Assembly: GCA_016793465.1 (NCBI GenBank)
Contig: JAEUJW010000066.1
Coordinates: forward strand, 1-64,000
DNA from: Myxococcales bacterium
GTDB lineage: Bacteria > Myxococcota > Polyangia > Nannocystales > Nannocystaceae
Reading direction: 5' to 3'
DNA length: 64,000 nucleotides
Below are positions 1 through 8,323 of this stretch, piece after piece (within the stretch, counting starts at the first letter, position 1; each line of letters opens with the position of its first letter). The translations under genes and the position numbers were made by a program. A model generated the notes under the pieces. That model was not told the DNA's origin. It made no database searches and was given only the letters and a program-made list of their open reading frames with translations.

Positions 1-348
1 GGGCAAAGCTCCGACCCGTTAGGGTCGTGAAGTCAGTCCCGGCGGTTGTCGGTGACCGCTACCTCTCGGCTGCAGTCCCGACGGGGTGTGGATGTCAATG
101 CACCCACGATCCCACAAGCGTCGTCTTGGTTTCCCTCTTCCTCTATCCAGTTTTCAGAGAGCGTCCCACCTCTTGCTTCCGGCCGGGGCCGGCGCTTCGG
201 GGTGGCGAGACTTACTTTCGAGCGGGGTCTCTCGTCAAGTCTCTGAGACGAGATTTTTTTTCAGACCGCAGAGCCGAGGCTCTTACCCGATTCAGTTGCT
301 TGGTTCCTTTTCGGAACCCCGCGGACCGGGTGGCTCGAAGGGAGGCGG
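1..348 (-). other. probable leader of an rRNA operon (16S gene off the left edge)
   Basis: No convincing protein gene is visible. Read on the minus strand, the segment follows tandem promoters and contains GCTCTCTGAAAACTGG at 162-147. This resembles the boxA/antitermination element found a short way before 16S rRNA genes, whose usual form is GCTCTTTGAAAA or GCTCTTTAACA. A perfect 6-bp hairpin CGACCC-GTTA-GGGTCG lies at 12-27. The 16S start itself is not in the window, so the identity rests on promoter strength, the boxA-like motif and the absence of coding signal. A stable regulatory RNA would be the main alternative. Confidence 0.5.
210..261 (-). promoter_or_regulatory. second tandem promoter with A-tract (P2)
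   Basis: A second TTGACG (238-233) is preceded, 15 nt upstream, by another run of eight A (261-254). It is followed after 16 nt by AGTAAG (216-211), a weaker -10. The layout copies P1, as expected for tandem rRNA promoters. Confidence 0.5.
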
Positions 349-398
349 AGTGTACCCCAGTCTTTTTCTCCCGTCAAGCGTCTTGCTCGATTTTTTTT
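349..398 (-). promoter_or_regulatory. strong sigma70 promoter with A-tract (P1)
   Basis: On the minus strand TTGACG (377-372) and TACACT (354-349) are separated by exactly 17 nt. A run of eight A (398-391) lies 13 nt upstream of the -35, where an UP element would bind the RNA polymerase alpha subunit. Predicted start is near 341, reading leftward into the putative rRNA leader. In such GC-rich DNA this combination is unlikely by chance. Confidence 0.7.
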
Positions 399-475
399 CG
401 GCTGACTCCCTGTCGGCCTTCCGCCTTTCGGCGGTGCGAGCGGAGCCCCGAAGGGCCGCGCTTGCGTGAGGGACA

Positions 476-504
476 GGCTTAGTCCCCTCGCTTCCGCGCG
501 TCAA
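476..504 (-). promoter_or_regulatory. possible third upstream promoter (P3)
   Basis: TTGACG occurs a third time on the minus strand (504-499), followed by a poor -10 (ACTAAG after 15 nt or TAAGCC after 17 nt) and with no A-tract. The three TTGACG boxes are about 130 bp apart. This one may be a degenerate copy. Confidence 0.25.
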
Positions 505-623
505 GGCCAATTGTTGCGAGCATGGGGGTCCCGAACTCGAGACCCCACGCACACGTTCTCGCCGGAGGTCTCTCGGCTCCAGAACGACCCCCGCTCGAAG
601 CCGGGTGCTATCGCAGAGATGCA

Positions 624-1553
624 TTGAACCCCCTCCCCGAGCCGCTGGCCGCCGATCCCGAGGCGTCCGCATCGCTCGTGCGGCGGACCCGGCGCGGCCT
701 GCTCCTGATGTTGGCGGCGACCGCCGCGTTCGTCGGCATGAGCGTGTGTGTGAAGCTCCTGCGCGAGTCGGGGCTCAGCACCGCCGAAGTGATCTTCTTT
801 CGCACCGGCCCCGGACTGCTGTGGTTGTGGTGGTCGCTGCGGGTCAAGCGCCTGAGCCTGCGACCGGTCCGGCGAGATCTCGTCTACCTCCGCTCGCTCC
901 TCGGCATCGGCGCCATGGCTACCAGCTTCTGGGCCGTGCAGTCGCTCTCACTCGTGCAGCACAACGTGCTCGGGCTGCTGCAGCCGGTGTTCATCGCCCT
1001 GCTCGCGCCGCTCCTCCTGGCCGAGCCCATGCGCCGCATCGTCATGCTCGCGCTGGTGCTCGCCGCGGGCGGCGCCTTCCTCGTCATCGCGCCGGGAGCA
1101 GATCTCGGGGGCGTGCCGCTGCTGCCGGCGTGCATCGCCATCACCTCGGCCCTGCTGTCCGCCGGGGCACACATGGTGATTCGCCGCACCGCCGCGACCG
1201 AGAGCGCCGAGGTGGTGGTGTTCCACTTCGCGGTCCACGCGACCCTGTTCGGTCTGGTCTGGGGGATCTCCCAGGGCGACTTTCTCGCCCGCGTGGTCGT
1301 CCACGTCCGCGGTGAGACCTTGCTCCCGCTCCTCGGCCTCGCGCTGCTCGGCGTGCTCGGCCAGCTCGCCATGACCCGCGCCTACGGCCACGCCCAGGCC
1401 AGCCTGGTGGCGATCGTCGGCTACGCCGGCATCCCCATGAGCCTCCTCGCCGACGTCCTGCTGTGGGGCGCCCATCCCGCGCTCGCCAGCCTGCTCGGCG
1501 CCGGCCTCATGGTGATCGCCGGCTACCTGCTGACCCGTCCGGGCCCGCGATGA
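624..1553 (+). CDS. EamA/DMT-superfamily membrane transporter
   Basis: About 309 residues with roughly ten hydrophobic segments in two similar halves, as in EamA (drug/metabolite transporter superfamily) permeases of the inner membrane. The first segment begins at LLLMLAATAAF, followed by SGLSTAEVIFFRT, typical of the loop after helix 1. The second half repeats the pattern and ends in a short basic tail. The substrate cannot be read from sequence. I chose TTG 624: the 100 bp before it (open from ATG 522) have codon usage poor in GC third positions, and AGAG lies 6 nt upstream of the TTG. An ATG at 522 remains possible. The gene converges on speD with 15 bp between stops. Confidence 0.75.
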   Translation: MNPLPEPLAADPEASASLVRRTRRGLLLMLAATAAFVGMSVCVKLLRESGLSTAEVIFFRTGPGLLWLWWSLRVKRLSLRPVRRDLVYLRSLLGIGAMATSFWAVQSLSLVQHNVLGLLQPVFIALLAPLLLAEPMRRIVMLALVLAAGGAFLVIAPGADLGGVPLLPACIAITSALLSAGAHMVIRRTAATESAEVVVFHFAVHATLFGLVWGISQGDFLARVVVHVRGETLLPLLGLALLGVLGQLAMTRAYGHAQASLVAIVGYAGIPMSLLADVLLWGAHPALASLLGAGLMVIAGYLLTRPGPR

Positions 1554-1568
1554 TCCCGCGGCCGGACA

Positions 1569-2309
1569 TCAGTCCGGCGAACCGTAGAAGGTAGCGAGCA
1601 TGTCGCGGCGCACGTCCTCGAGCGAGGCCACGTTCTCGGGCGTCGTGAGCTCGGTCTCCGGCGCGAAGTAGTCGGCCGCGCGCAGCTGCCTGCGCATCAT
1701 CTTGGTCTGCCAGATGTTCTCGGCCTGCAGGACCAGGTCCTCGCAGCGGTAGCCGGCGACGATCGCCGGGTCGATGAAGTCCTGGATCGAGCGGACCACG
1801 TGGTCGATGTACACGCGCCGGCCGTCGACGCCGCGGGTGAAGCCGCGGACGATGTAGTCGATCACCACGACGTCGTTCTCGAAGCTGCCGAGCAGGTAGT
1901 CGAGCGCCCGCAGCGGCACGATCGTCCCGCAGGTCGCGACCTCGATGTCGACGCGGAACGTGCAGACCCCCTTCGGGTCCGACCAGTCCGGATAGGTGTG
2001 CGCGCACAGGTGGCTCTTGGTCAGGTGGGCCCCGACGCTCGCGTGGCCCCGGTCGCTCATCAGCAGCAGCGCGCTCGCGCCTTGCGGCTCGTAGTCCTGG
2101 GCCGAGACCGACAGCACGTCCGCGTCGATCTGCCGGGCAATCTCCCGCAAGATCTCCGTGATCCTCGCCGCACTGAAGCGCTCGTCGAGCTCGGCCACAT
2201 AGCGCTGGCGCTCGGCCGGTGTGCGCGCGACGTGGAAGTCGAACAGGTTGATGTTCACCGTCTTGGTCAGGTTGTTGAACCCTTGCAGGCTCACCCGTTC
2301 CCGCGACAT
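1569..2309 (-). CDS. speD: S-adenosylmethionine decarboxylase proenzyme, E. coli type
   Basis: 246 residues matching the large-form bacterial SpeD family along its length. It shows LQGFNNLTK at the start, QDYEPQGAS at 71-79, and the self-cleavage site K98-S99 in LTKSHLCAHTYPD. There the serine becomes the pyruvoyl group after chain cleavage into beta and alpha subunits. The downstream blocks CTFRVDIEVATCG and VIDYIVRGFTR are also conserved. It makes decarboxylated SAM, the aminopropyl donor for spermidine. No speE is adjacent. ATG 2309 is preceded at 8 nt by CATCGT, a weak form of the -10 seen before other genes here. It is divergent from the HTTM genes. Confidence 0.93.
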   Translation of the reverse strand: MSRERVSLQGFNNLTKTVNINLFDFHVARTPAERQRYVAELDERFSAARITEILREIARQIDADVLSVSAQDYEPQGASALLLMSDRGHASVGAHLTKSHLCAHTYPDWSDPKGVCTFRVDIEVATCGTIVPLRALDYLLGSFENDVVVIDYIVRGFTRGVDGRRVYIDHVVRSIQDFIDPAIVAGYRCEDLVLQAENIWQTKMMRRQLRAADYFAPETELTTPENVASLEDVRRDMLATFYGSPD

Positions 2310-2482
2310 GGCCGGGGACGATGGCCGCCGCCTCGGCGCCCGTCAAGCCGGGACAGCGTCGTTCGGCCCGGCTGACCCGCCGTAAAGGTGCCTCCCGTGC
2401 GCTCCCCGACGCGGTCTCGCCGGCGGCCCGCTCCGTTTTCGGCTTGCTCCCCGCTCCGGGCCTCCTCGACACTGCGGCCCGT

Positions 2483-5392
2483 ATGCTTGGGTTCGCCTCG
2501 GCCGCAACTTTTGCGTTCTCCGCTCTTGTGGACGAACGAATCCCCAACGAAGAGGCGATCGCGCTCTCGCCGACCGTCGGCTGGATCCTGCTCGCCTGCG
2601 CGGTCTGCGTGTACCTGCTGTTCTGCCTGCAGAGCGAGCGCTGGCGCCGCTTCTGGCTGACGATGGAGGACCCGCGGCCGATCGCCCTGTTTCGCATCGT
2701 GTTCGCGTTCCTCTGCATCTGCAACATCAACGACGTCTTCGAGTACTTCCACTTCCTCTTCACCGACGAGGGCATCTTCCTCAGCGACTCGACGCGCCAG
2801 CTGGTCGCCTCGTCGCAGTTCAAGGGCTTCGGCGACGGCCTCGGCGCCGACGACCCCTACGGGTTCTTCGACGCCTCCGCCTGGCTCGACTTTTTAAAGG
2901 GCCCCAAGTACTCGCTGCTGTACTTCTGGGACACGCCGACGGGCATGTGGGTCCAGGTCTGGATCTTCTACGTCGTCACCGCGGCGTTCATGCTCGGCTT
3001 TCGCACGCGGGTGACCGGCTTCCTCAGCTTCATGCTGATGAACAGCTTCTTCCTGCGCAACCACCTGTTCTGGGAGGGCACCGAGCTCGTCTACCGCGTG
3101 TTCTTCTTTTACTTGCTCCTCGCGCGCAGCGGCCACGCCTACAGCGTCGACAACTGGCTGCGCTGCCGCAAGCTGCGCAAGCAGGGCCTGTTGAGCGAGC
3201 GCGGCGACCCGGGCGACGGCGCCGGCGCGCCGCCGAGCCCGCAGCACCCGCATGGCCTGCAGGCGGTCTACCGCCTGATACCCACCTGGCCGCGGATGCT
3301 CATGGTGATGAACCTGGGGGTCGTGTACTGCTTCACCGGCACCGTCAAGAACGGCGCCGTGTGGGCCAAGGGCGACGCGCTCTACTACGCGATCAACATG
3401 GACCACTTCCACCGCTTCTACCCGCAGGAGCTGTCGACGATCGTGGCCCTGAACGCCTTCCGGGTGGCCACGTGGATCACGCACTGGTGGGAGGCCATGT
3501 TCCCGCTGATGCTCCTCGGCATGATCACGCGCTGGGGCGTCCACGAGAAGCTGGAGCCCCTGACGGGCTGGCGGCTGTGGGCCACGCGCGCGTGCTGGCT
3601 CGGCCTCGGCGTGTCGGCGATGACCGTGACGCTGGTGACCGCCCCGGTCCACGCCCCGCCCAACCAGGTCCCGAGCCTGAAGCTCTGGCTGGCGATCGGC
3701 TGGCCGATCCTCATCGTCGCCCTCGGCACCCTGTGGTGGGCCCTCGGCAGCGGGCGCATGCGCGTCAAGCTGCGCGGCAAGACCTACGTGCTCGATCGCG
3801 AGTGGTTCTGCACGTGGTTCCTCGGCCGGCGCGTGTGGCTGACCCTCGGCCTGATGTTCCACGGCAACCTGCAGGTCCTCATGAACATCGGCATGTTCCC
3901 GCCGATCATGATGTCGACCTACCTCTTCTGCCTGCAGGGCGACGAGCCCGGCCGCATCCTCCGCCTGTTCGCGCGCCCGCTCGTGCGCGTGTTCCCCTCG
4001 CTGTTCCCGGCCGACGTGCGCCGCGGCGAGCCCCCGCTGCCGCCCGAGGACCGCGCCCTCCCCCACCACCGCCGCGACGGCTTCCGCGTGGCGCCCGCGC
4101 TGGTCTACGGCCTGCTCGCGCTCGCGGTGCTCGGCGTGTTCCTCGAGGCCGGCCCGCTGGTCCCGTGGATCAAGGTCCACCTGCTCGGCTACGAGGAGGC
4201 CGAGAGGATGCCGGGCCTCCACTTCGGATGGACCGTCGTCAGCATCGCCGTCATCCTCATCGTCTACACCTACGCGCAGGGCCACCGCGGCACCCGCGGG
4301 TTCCTCGTCAAGCTCGGCGCCCTCGCCGTCGCCCTCGCCGCCTACGTGTGGATGATGGGCCGCACCGTCGAGAACCTGGTCGAGGCCGAGTCGTGGATGT
4401 TCGTCAAGGTCGGGGTCAACCTGGCCCTGTTCGTGGTGCTCTGCCTGCAGCAGATCCCCGCGGTGCACCGCCGGCTCGCGCGCGTCGGCCTGTCGTTCGT
4501 CAGCCCCGAGCGCCGGCCGCCCGAGCCGATCCCCACGCACGACCCGCGCTCCGGCCTGGCCCGCGCGCCGTGGGCCTACGGGCCCGGCGGGCGCATGCTG
4601 GTCGGTTTCTTGATCGTCTATCACATCACCGCGATCGCCTTCTGGGAGCTGCCGGAGAAGGACAGCGTCTCGACGTTCAGGATCAAGGGCCGCGAGGCGT
4701 TCTCGACCTGGGTGCTGACCACCCAGACCGACCAGCAGTGGGGGATGTTCGCGCCCAACCCGCCGCGCCACAACGTGCTCATGAAGATCGTGCTGACCGA
4801 CGAGAACGGCGAGGCGTGGGACCTGCGCAACGACACCTACGCGGCCGAGCGCAAGCCGATCCCGTGGTACTGGAACGACCGCATGCGCAAGATGAACCGC
4901 CGCGTGATCGGCGGCGAGTCGGGCAAGGGCGACTGGTACCAGAAGTGGTACGCGCGCTGGCTGTGCCGCGAGTGGGCGCGGACCCACCGCGGGGTGATGC
5001 CGCAGAAGGTCGAGCTGTTCAAGATCACCTACAAGATGCCGGCGCCCGAGACCGTGGCCGCCCAGGGCTGGTACTGGCCCGAGGTGCTGCTCTACGAGAC
5101 CGGCAAGGAGGAGCGGCAGTACAGCGAGAAGTGCGCGACGGCCGTGCAGGGCCAGCTGCCCAACTTCATCCGCAACCGCTACGGCATCCCGCAGATCGAC
5201 GACAAGGTCTACAAGCCGTGGATCAAGTCGAAGAAGAAGAACTGGGACAAGCGCCTCGACCCGCCCGCGACCCCGACCAGCAAGACCGACCCCAAGACCG
5301 GCGCCAAGCGGACCACCACCACCGCGGCGGGCGCCACCGCCGCGAGCTCGCCGGCCCCTCTGGCCCCGCCGGCCAAGTCCTCGGGGAAGTAG
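2483..5392 (+). CDS. HTTM-domain integral membrane protein (first of tandem pair)
   Basis: About 969 residues with many transmembrane helices. Residues ~150-220 (FYVVTAAFMLGFRTR, FLRNHLFWEGTELVYR) have the character of the HTTM domain, the membrane module shared with vitamin K-dependent gamma-carboxylase. A long second half carries more helices, then a soluble part with MFAPNPPRHNVLMKIVLTD near residue 755 and a Lys-rich tail ending in a Pro/Ala/Ser segment. No enzymatic activity can be assigned. The open frame extends back to 2321, but ATG 2483 aligns with the start of the downstream paralogue and the upstream codons are atypical. The stop is followed after one base by the ATG of the paralogue, so the two are surely co-transcribed. 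Confidence 0.8.
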   Translation: MLGFASAATFAFSALVDERIPNEEAIALSPTVGWILLACAVCVYLLFCLQSERWRRFWLTMEDPRPIALFRIVFAFLCICNINDVFEYFHFLFTDEGIFLSDSTRQLVASSQFKGFGDGLGADDPYGFFDASAWLDFLKGPKYSLLYFWDTPTGMWVQVWIFYVVTAAFMLGFRTRVTGFLSFMLMNSFFLRNHLFWEGTELVYRVFFFYLLLARSGHAYSVDNWLRCRKLRKQGLLSERGDPGDGAGAPPSPQHPHGLQAVYRLIPTWPRMLMVMNLGVVYCFTGTVKNGAVWAKGDALYYAINMDHFHRFYPQELSTIVALNAFRVATWITHWWEAMFPLMLLGMITRWGVHEKLEPLTGWRLWATRACWLGLGVSAMTVTLVTAPVHAPPNQVPSLKLWLAIGWPILIVALGTLWWALGSGRMRVKLRGKTYVLDREWFCTWFLGRRVWLTLGLMFHGNLQVLMNIGMFPPIMMSTYLFCLQGDEPGRILRLFARPLVRVFPSLFPADVRRGEPPLPPEDRALPHHRRDGFRVAPALVYGLLALAVLGVFLEAGPLVPWIKVHLLGYEEAERMPGLHFGWTVVSIAVILIVYTYAQGHRGTRGFLVKLGALAVALAAYVWMMGRTVENLVEAESWMFVKVGVNLALFVVLCLQQIPAVHRRLARVGLSFVSPERRPPEPIPTHDPRSGLARAPWAYGPGGRMLVGFLIVYHITAIAFWELPEKDSVSTFRIKGREAFSTWVLTTQTDQQWGMFAPNPPRHNVLMKIVLTDENGEAWDLRNDTYAAERKPIPWYWNDRMRKMNRRVIGGESGKGDWYQKWYARWLCREWARTHRGVMPQKVELFKITYKMPAPETVAAQGWYWPEVLLYETGKEERQYSEKCATAVQGQLPNFIRNRYGIPQIDDKVYKPWIKSKKKNWDKRLDPPATPTSKTDPKTGAKRTTTTAAGATAASSPAPLAPPAKSSGK

Positions 5393-5393
5393 G

Positions 5394-8042
5394 ATGCTGC
5401 TCGCCACCCTCACGTCCCTGCTCGGCCCGCCGCTGGCGGCCGCGCCCAAGTCCGACGAGCCCGTCCCCAACCTCGACGCGCTCGCGCTCGCGCCGACCGT
5501 CGGCTGGCTCATGCTGCTGTGCTTCGCCCTGTTCGCGGCGATCTGCGTGTTCCACCGCGAGACCTGGCGCCGCATGTTCCTGCGCGCCGAGGACCCGCGC
5601 GCGGTCGCGGCGTTCCGCGTCCTCTTCGGGCTCGTCACCATGGCCAACATCAACGGCCTGTGGGAGCTCTTCACCTACCTGTTCACCGACGAGGGCCTGT
5701 TCCTCACCGACGTCGCGCGCCAGGTGTTCGCCAAGGAGCAGTTCGAGGGCTTCGGCGACGGCTTCGGCGGCGAGCCCTACGGGTTCTTCGACTGGGCCGC
5801 CGTCGTTGAATTCTTGAAGGGCCCCAAGTTCTCGCTGCTGTTCTTCTGGGACACGCCGACGGCCTTCTGGGCCCACCTCGTCGCGTTCTGGGTCGCCTGC
5901 ACCTGCTTCATCGTCGGCTTCAAGACCAAGTACGCCAAGTGGGCGACCTTCATCCTGTTCAACTCGATCATCCTGCGCAACCAGGTGTTCTGGGAGGGCA
6001 CGGAGAACGTCTACCGCTGCTTCCTGTTCTACCTGTGCCTGTCGCGCTGCGGCGAGGCCTACAGCGTCGACAACTGGCTGCGCTGCCGCAAGCTGCGGCG
6101 TGAGGGTCGCCTCTCCGAGCACGGCCTGCCCGGCGACGGCGCCGGCGCCCCGCCGAGCCCGGCCCACCCGCGCGGGCTGGAGGCGATCTACCGCCGCATC
6201 CCGGCCTGGCCGCGCATGCTGATGATCCTGCAGGTCGCGGCCCTGTACTGCTCGACCGGCAGCGTCAAGAACGGCTCGATCTGGGCCAAGGGCGACGCCT
6301 TCTACTACGCCCTCAACCTCGACCACTTCTACCGTTTCGAGCCGCAGTACCTGTCGTCGATCTTCGGCACCAACCTGTTTCGCGTCAACACCTGGGTCGT
6401 GCACTGGTGGGAGGCCTGCTTCCCGCTGGTCGTGCTCGGCCTGGTCAGCCGCTTCATGCGCCGCGAGCGGCTCGGCACGCTGCTGCCGGTGTGGCAGCGC
6501 TGGTGCGTGCGCGCGTGCTGGGTCCTGTTCGGCCTGACCGCCTGCTGCATCGTCATGATCACGCTGCCGGTGCACATCCCGCGGGTCACGCCGCCGGGCG
6601 GGTGGAGCCTGGCCGAGTGGCAGCGGTGGTTCCCGGTGGTCTGGATCGGCGGCATGGTCGTGGTCGCCGCGATCGTGGCGATCGGCAAGCGCCGCCCCGA
6701 GGTGCCCGACTGGGTCTGCACCTGGCTGCTCGGACGGCGGGTCTGGCTCAGCCTCGGCATCATCTTCCACGCCCACCTCATCGTCATGATGAACATCGGG
6801 TGGTTCACGCCGGCCACGCTGGCGACGTACGTCATCTTCCTCAACGGCAGCGAGATCGCCCACCTGCTGCGATCGATCAGCACGCGCCTGTTCCCCCGCT
6901 GGGTCCGCGCCAGCGAGCCCCCGACCCCGACCGAGGACGCCACCCTCCCGCACCTCCACCGCGACGCCGCCGCCGTGCCCGGCTGGGCCCTCGGCGCCGC
7001 CCTCGTGGTCGCCGTCGCCGGCGTCTACGCCGCCGTCCACAACGTCGAGGAGGGCAGCACCTTGCGCCCCGCGCTGGTGTGGGGCGCGACCGGCGGGGCC
7101 ATGTTCCTCGGCCTCACCGTCGTCGCCATCCTGGTCGCCCGCCGCCGCGGCGCCGACCAGCTGACCCGCATCGACCCGCAGACCGGCCGCGCGCGCCCGC
7201 CGTGGGCCTACGCGACGATGGGCCGGTTCCTCGCCAGCGCGCTGTGCGTCTATCACATCACCGGCGTGGCGATCTGGCTGCTCCCGGAGAAGGACTGCCT
7301 CGGCGGCAGCGGCAACGGCTCGTGGCGCCTGCGGGCCCAGGACCCGTTCAAGTGGTGGCTGCGGTTCACCCAGACCAACCAGGGCTGGAAGATGTTCGCG
7401 CCCAACCCGCCGCGCAACAACCTGATGATGCGCGTGCTGGTCACCGACACCGACGGTCAGGTCTACGACCTCAACACCGACGTGTATCACCCGGACAACC
7501 GCCCGATCCCGTGGGTGTTCTACACGCGGCTGCGCAAGATCAACCGCCGCATCATCGGCGCCGAGGGCGGCAAGGGCGAGTGGTACCAGAAGTGGCACGC
7601 CCGCTACATCTGCCGCCAGTGGGCCCTCGACCACGGCGGCCACGCGCCCGCGCAGGTCGACCTCGTGCGCGTCTCGTACCTCATCCCCACGCCCGAAGAA
7701 GTCGCCGAGAAGGGCCCCTACGACCCCGCCGAACGCCTCCTGCGCAACCAGACCTCGCGCCACGAGCACACCAGCAAGTGCGACGAGGTCAACGCCCAGC
7801 TGCCCAACGCCATCCGCGCCCGCCACGGCCTCCCGCTGCTCGAGGACGGCGAGTTCAAGGCCTGGCACAAGCAGCGCAAGAAGGACTGGGACAAGCGCAT
7901 CGAGGCCCAGCACAAGCGCGGCCGCGACCCCAACCGCGCGCCCTACGTCCCGCTCGCCCTGCTCGGCGCGACGATCTTCGTGGTCCTGCGCTGGCGCCGG
8001 CTCGACCGCGACAACAAGGCCGCCGCCGACTCGGTCGGCTGA
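5394..8042 (+). CDS. HTTM-domain integral membrane protein (second of tandem pair)
   Basis: 882 residues, clearly a paralogue of the preceding protein. Shared blocks include ALAPTVGWLM near the start, KGPKFSLLFFWDTPT, LRNQVFWEGTENVYR, YSVDNWLRCRKLRR, GDGAGAPPSP, and late KMFAPNPPRNNLMMRVLVTD and GEWYQKWHARYICR. It differs at the C-terminus, where a single hydrophobic helix (VPLALLGATIFVVL) followed by a charged tail replaces the Lys/Pro-rich end of the first copy. The order of features suggests an HTTM-like membrane half plus a conserved periplasmic or cytosolic half. Function unknown. A duplicated pair with one-base spacing suggests a hetero-oligomer. It converges on the small membrane gene that follows. 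Confidence 0.82.
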   Translation: MLLATLTSLLGPPLAAAPKSDEPVPNLDALALAPTVGWLMLLCFALFAAICVFHRETWRRMFLRAEDPRAVAAFRVLFGLVTMANINGLWELFTYLFTDEGLFLTDVARQVFAKEQFEGFGDGFGGEPYGFFDWAAVVEFLKGPKFSLLFFWDTPTAFWAHLVAFWVACTCFIVGFKTKYAKWATFILFNSIILRNQVFWEGTENVYRCFLFYLCLSRCGEAYSVDNWLRCRKLRREGRLSEHGLPGDGAGAPPSPAHPRGLEAIYRRIPAWPRMLMILQVAALYCSTGSVKNGSIWAKGDAFYYALNLDHFYRFEPQYLSSIFGTNLFRVNTWVVHWWEACFPLVVLGLVSRFMRRERLGTLLPVWQRWCVRACWVLFGLTACCIVMITLPVHIPRVTPPGGWSLAEWQRWFPVVWIGGMVVVAAIVAIGKRRPEVPDWVCTWLLGRRVWLSLGIIFHAHLIVMMNIGWFTPATLATYVIFLNGSEIAHLLRSISTRLFPRWVRASEPPTPTEDATLPHLHRDAAAVPGWALGAALVVAVAGVYAAVHNVEEGSTLRPALVWGATGGAMFLGLTVVAILVARRRGADQLTRIDPQTGRARPPWAYATMGRFLASALCVYHITGVAIWLLPEKDCLGGSGNGSWRLRAQDPFKWWLRFTQTNQGWKMFAPNPPRNNLMMRVLVTDTDGQVYDLNTDVYHPDNRPIPWVFYTRLRKINRRIIGAEGGKGEWYQKWHARYICRQWALDHGGHAPAQVDLVRVSYLIPTPEEVAEKGPYDPAERLLRNQTSRHEHTSKCDEVNAQLPNAIRARHGLPLLEDGEFKAWHKQRKKDWDKRIEAQHKRGRDPNRAPYVPLALLGATIFVVLRWRRLDRDNKAAADSVG

Positions 8043-8061
8043 CAGCGCGGCGTCGGTCGGG

Positions 8062-8310
8062 TCAGCTCTGGCCCGACTCGCGCTTCTTGCGCTCGGCCTC
8101 TTTGGCGCGGGCCCGTCGCCACTGCCACAGGCGCACCATCGACGTGGTGGCCGCGGCCTGCAGGGTCTTGCCGAAGCTGCGCCGCGGGGCGCCGTCCTTC
8201 GCGCGTTCGTTGCTGCTCTCGCCGAGCATCTTGCCGAACCACAGCCCGGCGATCACCGCAAGGACGAGGGCAAGGATGTTGATCGCCAGCTGGATCGGAT
8301 CGTCGGACAT
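8062..8310 (-). CDS. small single-pass membrane protein
   Basis: 82 residues: a short acidic start (MSDDPIQLAI), one hydrophobic helix at about 8-28 (INILALVLAVIAGLWFGKML), then a basic cytoplasmic-type tail rich in Arg/Lys. No known family recognised. I prefer ATG 8310 to the upstream GTG 8343, because 8343 lies within the 3' end of the preceding gene and would place polar residues before the helix. It starts 13 nt after the SGNH hydrolase stop (8324), so it is probably translated from the same mRNA. Confidence 0.6.
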   Translation of the reverse strand: MSDDPIQLAINILALVLAVIAGLWFGKMLGESSNERAKDGAPRRSFGKTLQAAATTSMVRLWQWRRARAKEAERKKRESGQS

Positions 8311-8323
8311 GGTCGCTTCGACT

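Noticed and set aside
2321..2482. 54-residue N-terminal extension of the first HTTM protein
   Set aside because: Atypical codons and no counterpart in the paralogue; ATG 2483 aligns with the paralogue start.
2894..5674. 926-residue open frame antisense to the first HTTM gene
   Set aside because: Long antisense frames are expected at this GC content. Its product is His/Asp/Val/Arg-rich low complexity, while the plus strand encodes a clear membrane protein.
5223..7913. 896-residue antisense open frame over the second HTTM gene
   Set aside because: Same artefact: repetitive Gly/Asp/His composition with no domain, opposite a well-supported gene.
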